Shown here piece by piece: positions 32,469 through 41,024 of a stretch of 64,000 nt of DNA. The notes under the pieces were generated by a model that was not told the origin of the DNA, made no database searches, and saw nothing but the letters and a program-made list of their open reading frames with translations. The stretch covers positions 115,173 through 179,172 of the forward strand of contig NZ_FNJO01000013.1 of assembly GCF_900104095.1 (NCBI RefSeq). Reading direction: 5' to 3'. A program made the position numbers and the translations under genes. The stretch comes from Ralstonia sp. 25mfcol4.1 (GTDB lineage Bacteria; Pseudomonadota; Gammaproteobacteria; Burkholderiales; Burkholderiaceae). Within the stretch, counting starts at the first letter, position 1; each line of letters opens with the position of its first letter.

Positions 32469-33449
32469 CTACTTTAACGCTGCTTCTGAGGTCTTCGCGG
32501 TCTTCGAAATCATCTCGCGCAGCCAGGCATGCCCCACATCGTCATCGTCACGGCCATGCCAGACCGCGCGCATGATTTCGGTGCGTGATGGGTAAGGGGG
32601 TGCGCGACGAGCCAGGCCTCCACGGTCTGCGAGCGCCAGGGCCAGCGACGCCGGTACGATCGACAGCATGTCCGTTTGGCGAAGCAGGGCCGGAATGGCA
32701 AGCGCGTGAGGGACCGTGACTCTCAGTCGCGGCGTCGCTCCAGAGGCAACGAGGGCTTCTTCCAACGCGCGTCGATCGAACATCTCGGACTGTCGAGCCA
32801 GCCCGCGCTCGACGATGAAACCACCTACCGCCCCTTCCTCCTGGCCACCCACTGACAGCGTGACAAGCGGGTACTTCGCCAGATCCTCGAGTCTGAGTTT
32901 TCTTCTGGAAGCCGGATGTCCCTTGCACATCAAGATTGACTCTCCGTGGGACATCAAGTCGCACGAATTCAGGCGCGGTGGAACCTGGGAGAAGATGCCG
33001 ATGGCGATATCGATACGTCCCAAGTCGATCTGCTCCGCGAGATCCAGTCGTGTCGAAGGCCGAATGACGAGGTCCACGCCGGGCGCCGACTTCTGCAACT
33101 CGCGGGAAAGCGGCGCTACGATTACTTCAGTAACGTGATCATTCGCCGCAATGACAAACCTCCGCCTGGACTGACTCGGAGAAAACGGCTCCGTGCCCAA
33201 GGCGTTCTCGATACGGCGAATCGATTCCAGCAACGTTGGCGCCATCGACATGGCACGGCCCGTCGGCACCATGCCCTTGCCCCTCCGTATGAAAAGCTCG
33301 TCACCCACCAGCTCGCGCAGCCTGCGTAACGCATGACTGACCGCAGACTGAGTGAGATGCAGACGTTTGCCGGCCAGGATCAGATTCCGCTCCTCGTAGA
33401 CGGCCTCGAACACCTTGAGAAGGTTCAGGTCCGTGCGTCCGATGCTCAT
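32469..33449 (-). CDS. LysR-family regulator of the 4-nitrobenzoate module (PnbR-like)
   Basis: A 326-residue LysR regulator of the NodD/NahR-like class, beginning RTDLNLLKVFEAVYEERNL with LTQSAVSHALRRLRELVGDELFIRRGKG. The effector domain covers 95-300. It is divergent from the 4-hydroxylaminobenzoate lyase and nitroreductase genes. The 110-base spacer has a perfect palindrome TGCAATTGCA at 33482-33491, within a run that also contains TGCATTATGCA. Control by 4-nitrobenzoate is inferred from the neighbours. Confidence 0.85.
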   Translation of the reverse strand: MSIGRTDLNLLKVFEAVYEERNLILAGKRLHLTQSAVSHALRRLRELVGDELFIRRGKGMVPTGRAMSMAPTLLESIRRIENALGTEPFSPSQSRRRFVIAANDHVTEVIVAPLSRELQKSAPGVDLVIRPSTRLDLAEQIDLGRIDIAIGIFSQVPPRLNSCDLMSHGESILMCKGHPASRRKLRLEDLAKYPLVTLSVGGQEEGAVGGFIVERGLARQSEMFDRRALEEALVASGATPRLRVTVPHALAIPALLRQTDMLSIVPASLALALADRGGLARRAPPYPSRTEIMRAVWHGRDDDDVGHAWLREMISKTAKTSEAALK

Positions 33450-33481
33450 GATGGCGCTCCCTCATTGAATGCCGTGCATTA

Positions 33482-33491
33482 TGCAATTGCA
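33482..33491. promoter_or_regulatory. Palindrome in the divergent pnb promoter
   Basis: TGCAATTGCA, 33-42 bases upstream of the LysR start and about 70 bases before the lyase start. It overlaps a second near-palindrome TGCATTATGCA. A LysR binding role is plausible but rests on position only. Confidence 0.4.
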
Positions 33492-33559
33492 CAGACATCA
33501 ATTCCATTCCATTCACTGGCGGCGCATTATGGCTCCCACTATTGGACAGGAGGCGAACC

Positions 33560-34108
33560 ATGACTTCAGAAACGCTGGACAGCGATCGCGAAGCACTGAT
33601 CGAGCGATGCATCCCCTTCCTTGAGGAAGTGAAGGACCTCACCCCCGGCACCGAGGTGGAAAGCTGGCTCAACCGAAAATACGGACCTGACAGCGAGCTC
33701 TACCGGACGTTGTCTTCGCTGGTGCGCAAGGGTGTGGAGGATGGCTGGGCGGCCAATATCGACATTGAAGGCCCAACCTATCGCCGTAGTCGCATCGCGG
33801 AGCCCTCCGCGCGTACGCTGCACTTCAGCATCACTACCGTGTATATGGACAGCGCTGGCAATGTACAGGGACATCCGGATGGTCGATTCCAAGGGCAATA
33901 CCACGGCCATCCATATGGGGAGTTCAACATGGTCGTGCCGTTGAGTCCCGGTGCGGCACTCAACGGTCCGAATGGCTGGTGTACGGGTGGCTGGACCGCT
34001 CCCGCTCCTGGGAGCCATCACTACCCCGAAGCAAAAGGGGGCGCAGTGATCGCGTTGTTCTTCCTGCCTTCCGGGCGTATTTCCTATCACGAAGCCCCGC
34101 AGGAGTGA
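33560..34108 (+). CDS. pnbB: 4-hydroxylaminobenzoate lyase (DUF4863)
   Basis: A 182-residue member of the DUF4863/4-hydroxylaminobenzoate lyase family, which converts 4-hydroxylaminobenzoate to protocatechuate and ammonia. A strong AGGAGG lies 6 bases before the ATG. Family-like segments are WLNRKYGPDSELYRTLSSLVRKGVEDGW, the His-rich GQYHGHPYGEFNMVVPL and GWCTGGWTAPAPGSHHYPEAKGGAVIALFFLPSGRISYH, suggesting a cupin-like metal site. Pairing with the nitroreductase 3 bases downstream supports the assignment. Confidence 0.82.
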   Translation: MTSETLDSDREALIERCIPFLEEVKDLTPGTEVESWLNRKYGPDSELYRTLSSLVRKGVEDGWAANIDIEGPTYRRSRIAEPSARTLHFSITTVYMDSAGNVQGHPDGRFQGQYHGHPYGEFNMVVPLSPGAALNGPNGWCTGGWTAPAPGSHHYPEAKGGAVIALFFLPSGRISYHEAPQE

Positions 34109-34111
34109 GTC

Positions 34112-34834
34112 ATGGTCCAGACGGTTAGTAAATGGTCCCAGGACGCGATCGCGCAATGCGTCGCCTCAGCAGTCACCTCGCGGCGTTCGGTCCGCGCCTT
34201 CAAACCAAGGCCCATCCGCCAGGAAACGGTCGAGCAGATTCTGCAGGAAGCGGCCGCCGCCCCAAGCGGGGCCAACATTCAGCCCTGGCGCGTGTACGTG
34301 GTTGCAGGTACGGTCAAGGACGAACTTGCAAACATCCTGGTCGCGGCTCACAGGGCCGGGGCGGCGCCCCCTCCCACCCACTTCCCTGAGCCTTTGCCCG
34401 ACCTTTTTCGCACGAGACTGATTGATTTCGGCGCACGCTACTACGCGTCGCTTGGTATCGATCGCAACGACACGGCGGCCCGCTCGCGCCAGACCGAAAA
34501 GAACTTCTCGTTCTTCGGCGCTCCGGTGGGGCTCATCATCAGCATCGACCGCAGACTGAAACCGCACAGTTGGATCGATATCGGGCTTTTCGCCCAGAAC
34601 CTCATGATTGCCGCGAAGGCGCGGGGCATTGACACATGCCCCCAGGTCGCCTTCGCACCGTACCACGCGCAGATTGCATCGTACTTGAACATGCCTGCCG
34701 AGGAAGTCACTGCTTTCGGTATGTCGTTGGGCTTCGGCGATCCTGAAGCCGAGGTCAATCAGACGAGGATGCCACGCGAACGCGTGCAGGACTTCGCCCG
34801 TCTATTGGGGTTTCCCGACACGGCAAGTCGGTAA
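34112..34834 (+). CDS. pnbA: 4-nitrobenzoate reductase (nitroreductase family)
   Basis: A 240-residue FMN-dependent nitroreductase: SRRSVRAFKPRPIRQETVEQILQEAAAAPSGANIQPWRVYVV near residues 28-70. FFGAPVGLIISIDRRLKPHSWIDIGLFAQNLMIAAKARGIDTCPQ follows, then FGMSLGFGDPEAEVNQTRMPRE. It should reduce the nitro group of 4-nitrobenzoate to the hydroxylamino stage, supplying the lyase encoded just upstream. The two genes have a 3-base spacer and are surely one transcript. General nitroreductase activity on other nitroaromatics is an alternative. Confidence 0.8.
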   Translation: MVQTVSKWSQDAIAQCVASAVTSRRSVRAFKPRPIRQETVEQILQEAAAAPSGANIQPWRVYVVAGTVKDELANILVAAHRAGAAPPPTHFPEPLPDLFRTRLIDFGARYYASLGIDRNDTAARSRQTEKNFSFFGAPVGLIISIDRRLKPHSWIDIGLFAQNLMIAAKARGIDTCPQVAFAPYHAQIASYLNMPAEEVTAFGMSLGFGDPEAEVNQTRMPRERVQDFARLLGFPDTASR

Positions 34835-34919
34835 TCCTGTCGCTGATTTCGCTAAATCCGTCCGAACTGGACGCCTCTCAGCCACACGTCGATGGCGACA
34901 CTGCATAACACGTATCTAG

Positions 34920-36002
34920 ATGACCGCCCTTTTCACATTCAAGAAATTCCTAACCAACGTGAACATTTTGCTCAGCCTTCTGTCGACAGGGATCAGATTC
35001 GCCGCCGTTGCGTTCACCCCCCTCGCTGCATCGGCCTCCGATTTACCCCATCAGATCGTCGCAGACGCCAAAGTGACGCAGGACGACTATTTTCATACGG
35101 GGGCCGGCGCAAGGTATTTGCGCCGTGCCGACAAGGATCTCGTTATAAAGCCCCTGCGTGGCAATATCACCGTGCTGATGGGCTCCGGCGGCAACATTAC
35201 CGTGCTCGCGACTCAGGAGGGCAACTTCCTGGTCGACGCGGGCATCAGCAAGTCACAGGGAAAGCTCCAGGCAGCCTTCAAGGAAATCGGACCGCGCCCG
35301 CTGCGGTACGTCGTCAACACGCATTGGCACTGGGACCACACGGATGGCAATGCTTGGATGCACGAGGCAGGTGCTACGATCGTTGCGCAAAGGAATACCT
35401 TCAAGCACCTGACCGAAAGAACACATGTAAATGCCTGGAACTGGACGTTTGACCCGGTGCAACAATCAGCGCGCCCAACGCTGTTGATCGACGACGAGAT
35501 GACGTTCAACTTTGGCGGCGCCATGATCCAAGTGGAGAACTTTGGCCAAGGTCATACGGACGGGGATCTGTGGGTCTACTTCAAGAACGCCGACGTGCTG
35601 GCGCTGGGCGACACTTTCTGGAACGGGTTTTATCCGTATATCGATAACGAAGATGGCGGTAGTATCGACGGCGCAATCAAATGGGCCAGCGAGGCGGTAG
35701 CCCGGACGACCTCCCACACGATCGTCATTCCGGGGCATGGGGCCGTGGGCACGCGCGCTCAGCTCATCGAGTTTCGCGACATGCTGGTGACTGTGCGCAA
35801 CAACGTAGCCGCGCTCAAGAAGGCCGGGAAGACGCTAGAAGAGATCGTTGCAGCCAAGCCAACAGCGAACTTCGATGCCAAATGGGGAAACTTCGTGTTC
35901 AACGGAGATCAATTTACGAGAATGGTTTACGCAGGACTGCAGGCTGCTACAGATCCTCCTCCCGCATTTATCCACAATCTCTCTGAGGGGCACGTTCGTT
36001 GA
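34920..36002 (+). CDS. Exported MBL-fold metallo-hydrolase
   Basis: A 360-residue protein with an N-terminal hydrophobic leader (about residues 13-40, ending ASAS) and a metallo-beta-lactamase fold. The zinc signature HxHxDH appears as NTHWHWDHTDGNAW near residue 140. A GHTDGDLW histidine lies near 212 and VIPGHGAVG near 274. It belongs to the quinoprotein-relay/SoxH-like MBL group rather than to proven beta-lactamases. No partner gene points to the substrate. The 251 bases after it show no gene. Confidence 0.82.
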   Translation: MTALFTFKKFLTNVNILLSLLSTGIRFAAVAFTPLAASASDLPHQIVADAKVTQDDYFHTGAGARYLRRADKDLVIKPLRGNITVLMGSGGNITVLATQEGNFLVDAGISKSQGKLQAAFKEIGPRPLRYVVNTHWHWDHTDGNAWMHEAGATIVAQRNTFKHLTERTHVNAWNWTFDPVQQSARPTLLIDDEMTFNFGGAMIQVENFGQGHTDGDLWVYFKNADVLALGDTFWNGFYPYIDNEDGGSIDGAIKWASEAVARTTSHTIVIPGHGAVGTRAQLIEFRDMLVTVRNNVAALKKAGKTLEEIVAAKPTANFDAKWGNFVFNGDQFTRMVYAGLQAATDPPPAFIHNLSEGHVR

Positions 36003-36253
36003 AATGGTGACCACAAAGCTCCGCGCGTGGACCTTACCTTAAACAGGCAAATTGACGGACAAACTCGGGCAGATCAGAGCGCCGGACTGCGTTACATCGG
36101 CAGGAATCTACCAGCCGCTCTTTCTGGTCGGCCCCCATGGGAAAGTACCGCCATTCAGCGTTGTTGTGCCCCCGGACATCGATATTGCGAGACTTGACCT
36201 ACCCCTGCGCTCCGTTCTGCCTGCACAATGTCAAGCAGCTCGCCGGCTTGCCC

Positions 36254-37825
36254 TTACGCGAATTGGCCCGAGGTCTTGAAATACATCACCTCTTCTTTCA
36301 TACCGACCGCCTGCTCGCGCAAAGCCTGTGCTGCTGCCGAAGACTCCTCGACCAGCGCGGCATTCTGCTGAGTCGCCTGGTCAATCTGTGCAATAGCAAG
36401 GCTTACCTGCTCAAGGTTTCTGCTTTGCTCGTCGGAGGCTGCGGAAATCTCGCCAATGATGTCCGAAACGCGCTCGATTGCCGTACTAATCCGCCCCATC
36501 GCGGCACTCACGCCATCGGCCTGCTGAGCACCAACTTGCACCTTCAAAGTTGACGTCTCAATCAGCTCCTTGATTTCTTTTGCCGCGCCAGAGGCCCTTT
36601 GCGCCAGCGAGCGTACCTCGCCGGCGACAACCGCGAAGCCTCGTCCATGCTCACCCGCACGCGCCGCCTCAACCGCGGCATTCAGCGCCAGAATGTTCGT
36701 CTGAAAAGCGATGCCTTCAATCATGCCGGTGATCTCTGCGATCTTCTTGGATTCGGCGTTCACTTCCCCAACCGTCTGCACCATCGCGGCCACATCGGAA
36801 CGCCCGGACTCCGTCATCTCTCTGGCACTTCCCGCGAGGGAAGTCGCCTGACGCGCATTGTCGGCATTCTGATTCACCGTTTCCGTCAGCTCGACCATAC
36901 TGGCCGCAGTCTGTTCAATCGACGCAGCCTGCTCCTCGGTGCGAGAAGACAGATCCAGATTGCCGGATGCAATTTGCCCTGCGGCGCTGGCGACCGCCAC
37001 ACTGGCCGATCGGATATTTCCGACCGTCCCACCGAGCTTGTCATTCATGTCTTTTAGCGCTTGCAACAACTCACCGGTCTCGTCCCTCGATGTCACAACT
37101 ATCTCGCTGGACAAGTCCCCATCGGCCACGCGACGCGACACGCTGACGGCCTGTGCCAGCGGACGGCTAATGCTACGGGTCAGGAAGTACGCACACATGA
37201 TCCCAAGTATCAGAATGATCCCTTCGAGCACGAGCAGCAGCGCGCGGCTCTTCGCCGCAACGCCATCAATCTCCTTGGCGGTATCGTCAATGGTGCGTCT
37301 CTGCACTTCCACCAACTCGCGCATGGTGCCCTGATAGGCGTTCGCCGCCGGGGTGAACACCTTGTCCAGAATACGCGTGGCTTCATCAACATTACCGGCC
37401 GCCTTAGCCTTATTGATGTCATCGCGAGAACTCAAGTAGGCCTTCCGCGATTCGCCGATCTTGCTGAACAGCGCCCTTTCTTCTTCGGTGGAAATCAGGG
37501 CTTCCACTTTTTTCTGAAGTTCACCTGAATTCTTGGACGACGTCGCTGCTTCTTCGGCGAAATATGGGCCCAGCGCCGGATCACTACTCTTCGCGATTGC
37601 GCTAGTACGTCGGATGCCAGATGCCAGATTGGCATACCAATCGCCAATCAGTCTCTCCTTGAGGAGCGGCACCTTCATCATCTCGCGCGTCGCGGCCGCG
37701 ACGTTGTCGAGCCGCCAGATGGCGATAGCGGTAATTGCAATGGAAAATGCCAGAATCAGAGAGAAGCCAAGAGCCAGCCGCTTGCCAATCTTCATGTTGC
37801 CGATGAACGCCATTTGTATCCCCAT
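36254..37825 (-). CDS. Methyl-accepting chemotaxis protein
   Basis: A chemoreceptor of up to 523 residues; starts at 37825, 37813 (GGGGATACAA upstream) and 37798 are all in frame. Order: first membrane helix (RLALGFSLILAFSIAITAIAIW), periplasmic four-helix-bundle sensor (about residues 35-190), second membrane helix (LLVLEGIILILGIMCAYFL), HAMP (about 215-270) and signalling domain. The highly conserved hairpin tip is GMIEGIAFQTNILALNAAVEAARAGEHGRGFAVVAGEVRSLAQR near residues 370-412. Methylation helices flank it. No CheB/CheR-binding pentapeptide is seen at the end (YFKTSGQFA). The ligand is unknown. Confidence 0.93.
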   Translation of the reverse strand: MGIQMAFIGNMKIGKRLALGFSLILAFSIAITAIAIWRLDNVAAATREMMKVPLLKERLIGDWYANLASGIRRTSAIAKSSDPALGPYFAEEAATSSKNSGELQKKVEALISTEEERALFSKIGESRKAYLSSRDDINKAKAAGNVDEATRILDKVFTPAANAYQGTMRELVEVQRRTIDDTAKEIDGVAAKSRALLLVLEGIILILGIMCAYFLTRSISRPLAQAVSVSRRVADGDLSSEIVVTSRDETGELLQALKDMNDKLGGTVGNIRSASVAVASAAGQIASGNLDLSSRTEEQAASIEQTAASMVELTETVNQNADNARQATSLAGSAREMTESGRSDVAAMVQTVGEVNAESKKIAEITGMIEGIAFQTNILALNAAVEAARAGEHGRGFAVVAGEVRSLAQRASGAAKEIKELIETSTLKVQVGAQQADGVSAAMGRISTAIERVSDIIGEISAASDEQSRNLEQVSLAIAQIDQATQQNAALVEESSAAAQALREQAVGMKEEVMYFKTSGQFA

Positions 37826-38146
37826 GTTCCCTACGCCCCCGGCAATAGGTCCTACTTGGTTTTTGTCTCCCCGCGGCGCGGTTGATGTGCGAGATTAAGC
37901 GCTGTCGCTTGCAGAACGGCTGCTCCGATGACATCCTGGACCCGACTTTAGTGGGGCATGGATCGCGGCCAGATGCGCGCCACGCCCCCCGGTCGCCGAA
38001 CGAAAACGAGCCGGCGCATCGGGATCTGGCAGCGCGATCGACGGGACGATGCTATCTCCTGGACCCGGCGATCCGCCCTTCTCCGTGCCGATCTGCGCCA
38101 ACCTTATCGAAGGCGACGACGCAACCGTAGAAAGGAGTCCGTACGC
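37826..38146. other. Intergenic region between two leftward genes
   Basis: 321 bases in which I see no gene. It should contain the chemoreceptor promoter. A degenerate flagellar-sigma-like pattern is too weak to claim. Confidence 0.4.
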
Positions 38147-39040
38147 TCAAACAACCATCGACTGCTGGGCGAAGATACCCGCCATCGCGCCCTGCGAAGA
38201 TGCCTGGGTGACCGAGGGCAAGAACGGCGTGGCGAGGTCGCCAGCGGCGTAGATGCCGGGAAAGCTGGTTTGGCGGCGCTCGTCGACTTTGAGGACGATG
38301 CCAGTGGGCGTATCGACCGTCTCTAGGCCCAGTGATTCATGCAGGCTTGCGGACGGCTTGTTGCTTGGATGGGCGAACAGGACGTCGACCGCCACATTGC
38401 GGCGGGTATCGAGATTGACGGGGGTGATCTGGCCCTTGTGATGGGAGATCTCGACGATCCGTCCGTCGAAGACAGGTATGTTGCGGCGTGCCAGATCGGC
38501 CCGGATTTCGGCCGCAATGTCATGGCCATCAGCGAAGACGGTCAACTTGTCAGTCCAATCGCGGAACAGCCTGGCAGACTGGTGCGACTGCGGGCCGGAC
38601 CAGAGCAGGCCCCAATGCTGGCCGGCGACTTCAAAGCCGTCGCAATAGGGACAGGGCACGATGGACGTGCCCCAGCTTTCGGCAAAGCCCGGAAGTTCAG
38701 GCATCTGGTCGGCGACGCCATAGCTCAGGACGAGGCGGCGGGCCCTTAGGCTTTCTTGATCGTCAGTGACGACGCAGAAATCATCGATGGCGCCAGACAC
38801 ACTCTCGGCCCGCGCATCGATGAGCCTGATCGTTGGATAGCGCGCCAGTTGCTGCCGCGCCTCGGCCAGGATGTCCAGCGGCGGCTTGTGATCGTGGCCG
38901 AGCAGGCCATGCGAGTGGCCGGCAAAGCGGTTTCGCGGGCGCCCGGTATCGAGAACTGTGACCTTGCGGCGCGCACGGCCGAGCTGCAGGGCCGCCGCGA
39001 GGCCTGCAAAGCTGCCGCCGACGATGATGACGTCATTCAT
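38147..39040 (-). CDS. NAD(P)/FAD-dependent oxidoreductase, thioredoxin-reductase-like
   Basis: A 297-residue flavoprotein with thioredoxin-reductase architecture. FAD site: IIVGGSFAGLAAALQLGRARRKVTVLDTG (residues 5-33). Redox-active pair: CPYC near residues 134-137 (IVPCPYCDGFEV). C-terminal FAD contact: GIYAAGDLATPFLPSVTQASSQGAMAG (about 263-289). The second nucleotide site reads GLLWSGPQSHQSARLF and lacks the usual GxGxxA, so classical NADPH binding is doubtful. The divergent TetR gene and a palindromic site control it (inference). Confidence 0.85.
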   Translation of the reverse strand: MNDVIIVGGSFAGLAAALQLGRARRKVTVLDTGRPRNRFAGHSHGLLGHDHKPPLDILAEARQQLARYPTIRLIDARAESVSGAIDDFCVVTDDQESLRARRLVLSYGVADQMPELPGFAESWGTSIVPCPYCDGFEVAGQHWGLLWSGPQSHQSARLFRDWTDKLTVFADGHDIAAEIRADLARRNIPVFDGRIVEISHHKGQITPVNLDTRRNVAVDVLFAHPSNKPSASLHESLGLETVDTPTGIVLKVDERRQTSFPGIYAAGDLATPFLPSVTQASSQGAMAGIFAQQSMVV

Positions 39041-39192
39041 GGTGATGGGCTCCGTGTTGTAGCGAGGGACGCGATGGGCCTGGCGCGCTATAACGTCCGG
39101 AGATAAGTGCTTGAGACGTTAGTGCGCAGGCTCCGGCATCGGCGAGAAAGTTGCCCGACGCCGATTACCGGCCTGCCCTCGGCTTGTACATT

Positions 39193-39214
39193 TACGATAC
39201 TGTATGGTATCGTA
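39193..39214. promoter_or_regulatory. TetR operator candidate TACGATAC-N6-GTATCGTA
   Basis: Perfect 8-bp arms separated by TGTATG, in the 212-base divergent spacer, 38 bases before the TetR GTG start. The ATAC/GTAT core is typical for TetR-family operators. Confidence 0.75.
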
Positions 39215-39252
39215 GTTCACGAATTTGAATACTGTCAAGTACTGGAATTGTC

Positions 39253-39906
39253 GTGACCGAAAACAGTCAGGGCCGGCGTGGCCGGCCCGTCAATGCGGCG
39301 CTTCGCCAAACGATAGTCGACGCTGCCTGCGAACTCTTTGTGGAATTGGGGTTTCAAGCGACCACTATGGACAAGGTCGCCCAGCGGGCGAAGATATCCA
39401 AGCTAAGCATCTATCGGCACTTCGAGAACAAGGAGGCGCTGTTCAGCGCGGCCATGGCGGCCCGCTGCGAGCAGTTTGCGCCGCAGGCCCTTTCTGAAAG
39501 TGTCGACGGTTCGGCCGAAGATCAGCTCATGGCGGTAGGGTCTTCCCTGCTTCGCACGCTGTTGAGTCCTGACGTCCGCAGTGTCGAAGCCATGGTTTTG
39601 GCCGACAAGACGAATCAAAAGTCGTTAAGCAAGCTCCATTACGAAGCCGGGCCCGCCCATGTCATCGCCCAGATCGAAGCAGTGTTGCGTCAGTTGCACG
39701 CGAACTCGATTCTGAACGTACCCGACGCTCGCCAGGCCGCCCGCTTGTTTGCCGCGCTTTTCAAAGGATCGGATCTCCTGCTTATCGCCCGTTTCGACGA
39801 GGCGAGGGCGGAGGACGACAACGAAATCGAATCCTATTGCCGGTCGGCCGTCGCCATGTTCATCGCCGCACACGGTGGCATCCAAAGACCCCATCGTGGC
39901 CGATGA
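39253..39906 (+). CDS. TetR-family transcriptional regulator
   Basis: 217 residues from a GTG start. Helix-turn-helix at about residues 15-60 (LRQTIVDAACELFVELGFQATTMDKVAQRAKISKLSIYRHFENKEALF). The C-terminal domain resembles the AefR-like group (TetR_C_14). It is divergent from the thioredoxin-reductase-like gene and carries the palindrome at 39193-39214 in front of it, so it likely represses both. Confidence 0.88.
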   Translation: MTENSQGRRGRPVNAALRQTIVDAACELFVELGFQATTMDKVAQRAKISKLSIYRHFENKEALFSAAMAARCEQFAPQALSESVDGSAEDQLMAVGSSLLRTLLSPDVRSVEAMVLADKTNQKSLSKLHYEAGPAHVIAQIEAVLRQLHANSILNVPDARQAARLFAALFKGSDLLLIARFDEARAEDDNEIESYCRSAVAMFIAAHGGIQRPHRGR

Positions 39907-40049
39907 AAACACGCAGCACTTTCATACGCCGGTCGCCCTGAGCAACCTTGGATGACAATCGTGCCGACATCTGGAAATGGCTGACCGTACGACCGTTGAG
40001 CAAAGCCTGGGCTGCATCACTTTTTTAGTTGCTGTTTAGCCCAGGGGTC

Positions 40050-40170
40050 CTCCGGCACTCCGTCACCCAGGTGGCATACGGTCTCGGGTATGACCGCCCA
40101 GCGATTCTCGACGATGTTCCGCAAGGCGCTGGGCGCGCCGCCAGCATCCCTTCTCCACGCAGCGTGTCCC
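40050..40170 (+). pseudogene. Remnant of an AraC-family C-terminal DNA-binding domain
   Basis: One frame reads SVTQVAYGLGYDRP (about 40060-40103). After a frame change the next reads QRFSTMFRKALGAPPASLL (about 40099-40155). Together they match the last helix-turn-helix of AraC regulators (VxxVAxxLGYxSxSxFxxMFRxxLGxxP). No other part of such a gene is present in 39907-40226, so this is a truncated, frameshifted fragment. Confidence 0.6.
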
Positions 40171-40198
40171 CGCCGCACCGGCGAACGGTGCGGCGGGG
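40168..40198. terminator. Strong GC hairpin downstream of the isochorismatase-like gene
   Basis: A perfect 12-bp stem (CCCCGCCGCACC / GGTGCGGCGGGG) with a 7-base loop, 28 bases beyond the stop of the leftward hydrolase gene. No T tract follows, so it may stabilise the mRNA end rather than terminate on its own. Confidence 0.6.
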
Positions 40199-40226
40199 GC
40201 ATGTTGTGTGGGATGTTGCGGCCGGC

Positions 40227-40850
40227 TTACTTCGCGGACATGACCTTGAAGCTAGTCATCAGGTTGCGGTAGTCGGGAATGTGGTTGGCGAACAGCGTGC
40301 CGAGCCCTTCGATGTCGTTGCGCCAGTCGCGGTGCAGCTCGCAGGCCACGCCGAACCACGTCATCATCTGCGCGCCCGCATGGGCCATGCGATGCCACGC
40401 CGCGTCGCGCGTAATCGGATCGAACGTGCCCGATGCATCGCCCACGACGAACACATCGTAGCCTTCGGCCAGGGCAGACAGTGCCGGAAAGGCAACGCAG
40501 ACCTCGGTGACCACACCGGCGATGATCAATTGCTTCTTGCCGGTGGCCTTGACCGCCTTCACGAAGTCTTCGTTGTCCCAGGCGTTGATCTGACCGGGAC
40601 GCGGAATATACGGCGCTTCCGGAAACTGGGCCTTCAGCTCAGGCACCAGCGGGCCGTTGGGGCCCGTCTCGAAGCTGGTGGTCAGGATAGTCGGCAGCTT
40701 GAAGTACTTGGCCAGGTCGGCCAGAGCCAGGACATTGTTCTTGAACTTGTCCGGGTCGATGTCGCGCACCAGCGAAAGCAGACCGGCCTGGTGGTCCACC
40801 AGCAGTACGGCTGCGTCATTCTTGTCCAGGCGCTTGTAGGACGTTGTCAT
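40227..40850 (-). CDS. Isochorismatase-family cysteine hydrolase (YcaC-like)
   Basis: A 207-residue hydrolase. The catalytic triad is visible as Asp in VLLVDHQAGL (about residue 19), Lys in the FVKAVKATGKKQLIIAG region (about 104) and Cys in GVVTEVCVAFPALSALAEGYDVFVVGDASG (about 118). Length and sequence style match YcaC-type hydrolases of unknown substrate. A LysR regulator is encoded divergently 174 bases away and probably controls it. Confidence 0.85.
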   Translation of the reverse strand: MTTSYKRLDKNDAAVLLVDHQAGLLSLVRDIDPDKFKNNVLALADLAKYFKLPTILTTSFETGPNGPLVPELKAQFPEAPYIPRPGQINAWDNEDFVKAVKATGKKQLIIAGVVTEVCVAFPALSALAEGYDVFVVGDASGTFDPITRDAAWHRMAHAGAQMMTWFGVACELHRDWRNDIEGLGTLFANHIPDYRNLMTSFKVMSAK

Positions 40851-41024
40851 GGCTATCTCCTTGCACGGATAAGGTCACGCGTCTCGCAGACGCGTTGTTG
40901 GAAGCATCGGCCGCTCCGGCGTCAGTCGCGGTGACGGCACCGGAGCGTGGAGCCATCATAGGTTCGCGGAAACCGGCGCAGTAGTGCCGTAAGATGCCGT
41001 CTGTGTTCTATAGGAGGAACAGTC

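Noticed and set aside
37826..37900. Flagellar sigma-28 promoter for the chemoreceptor
   Set aside because: Only a partial GCCG match with poor -35; too weak to report as a feature.
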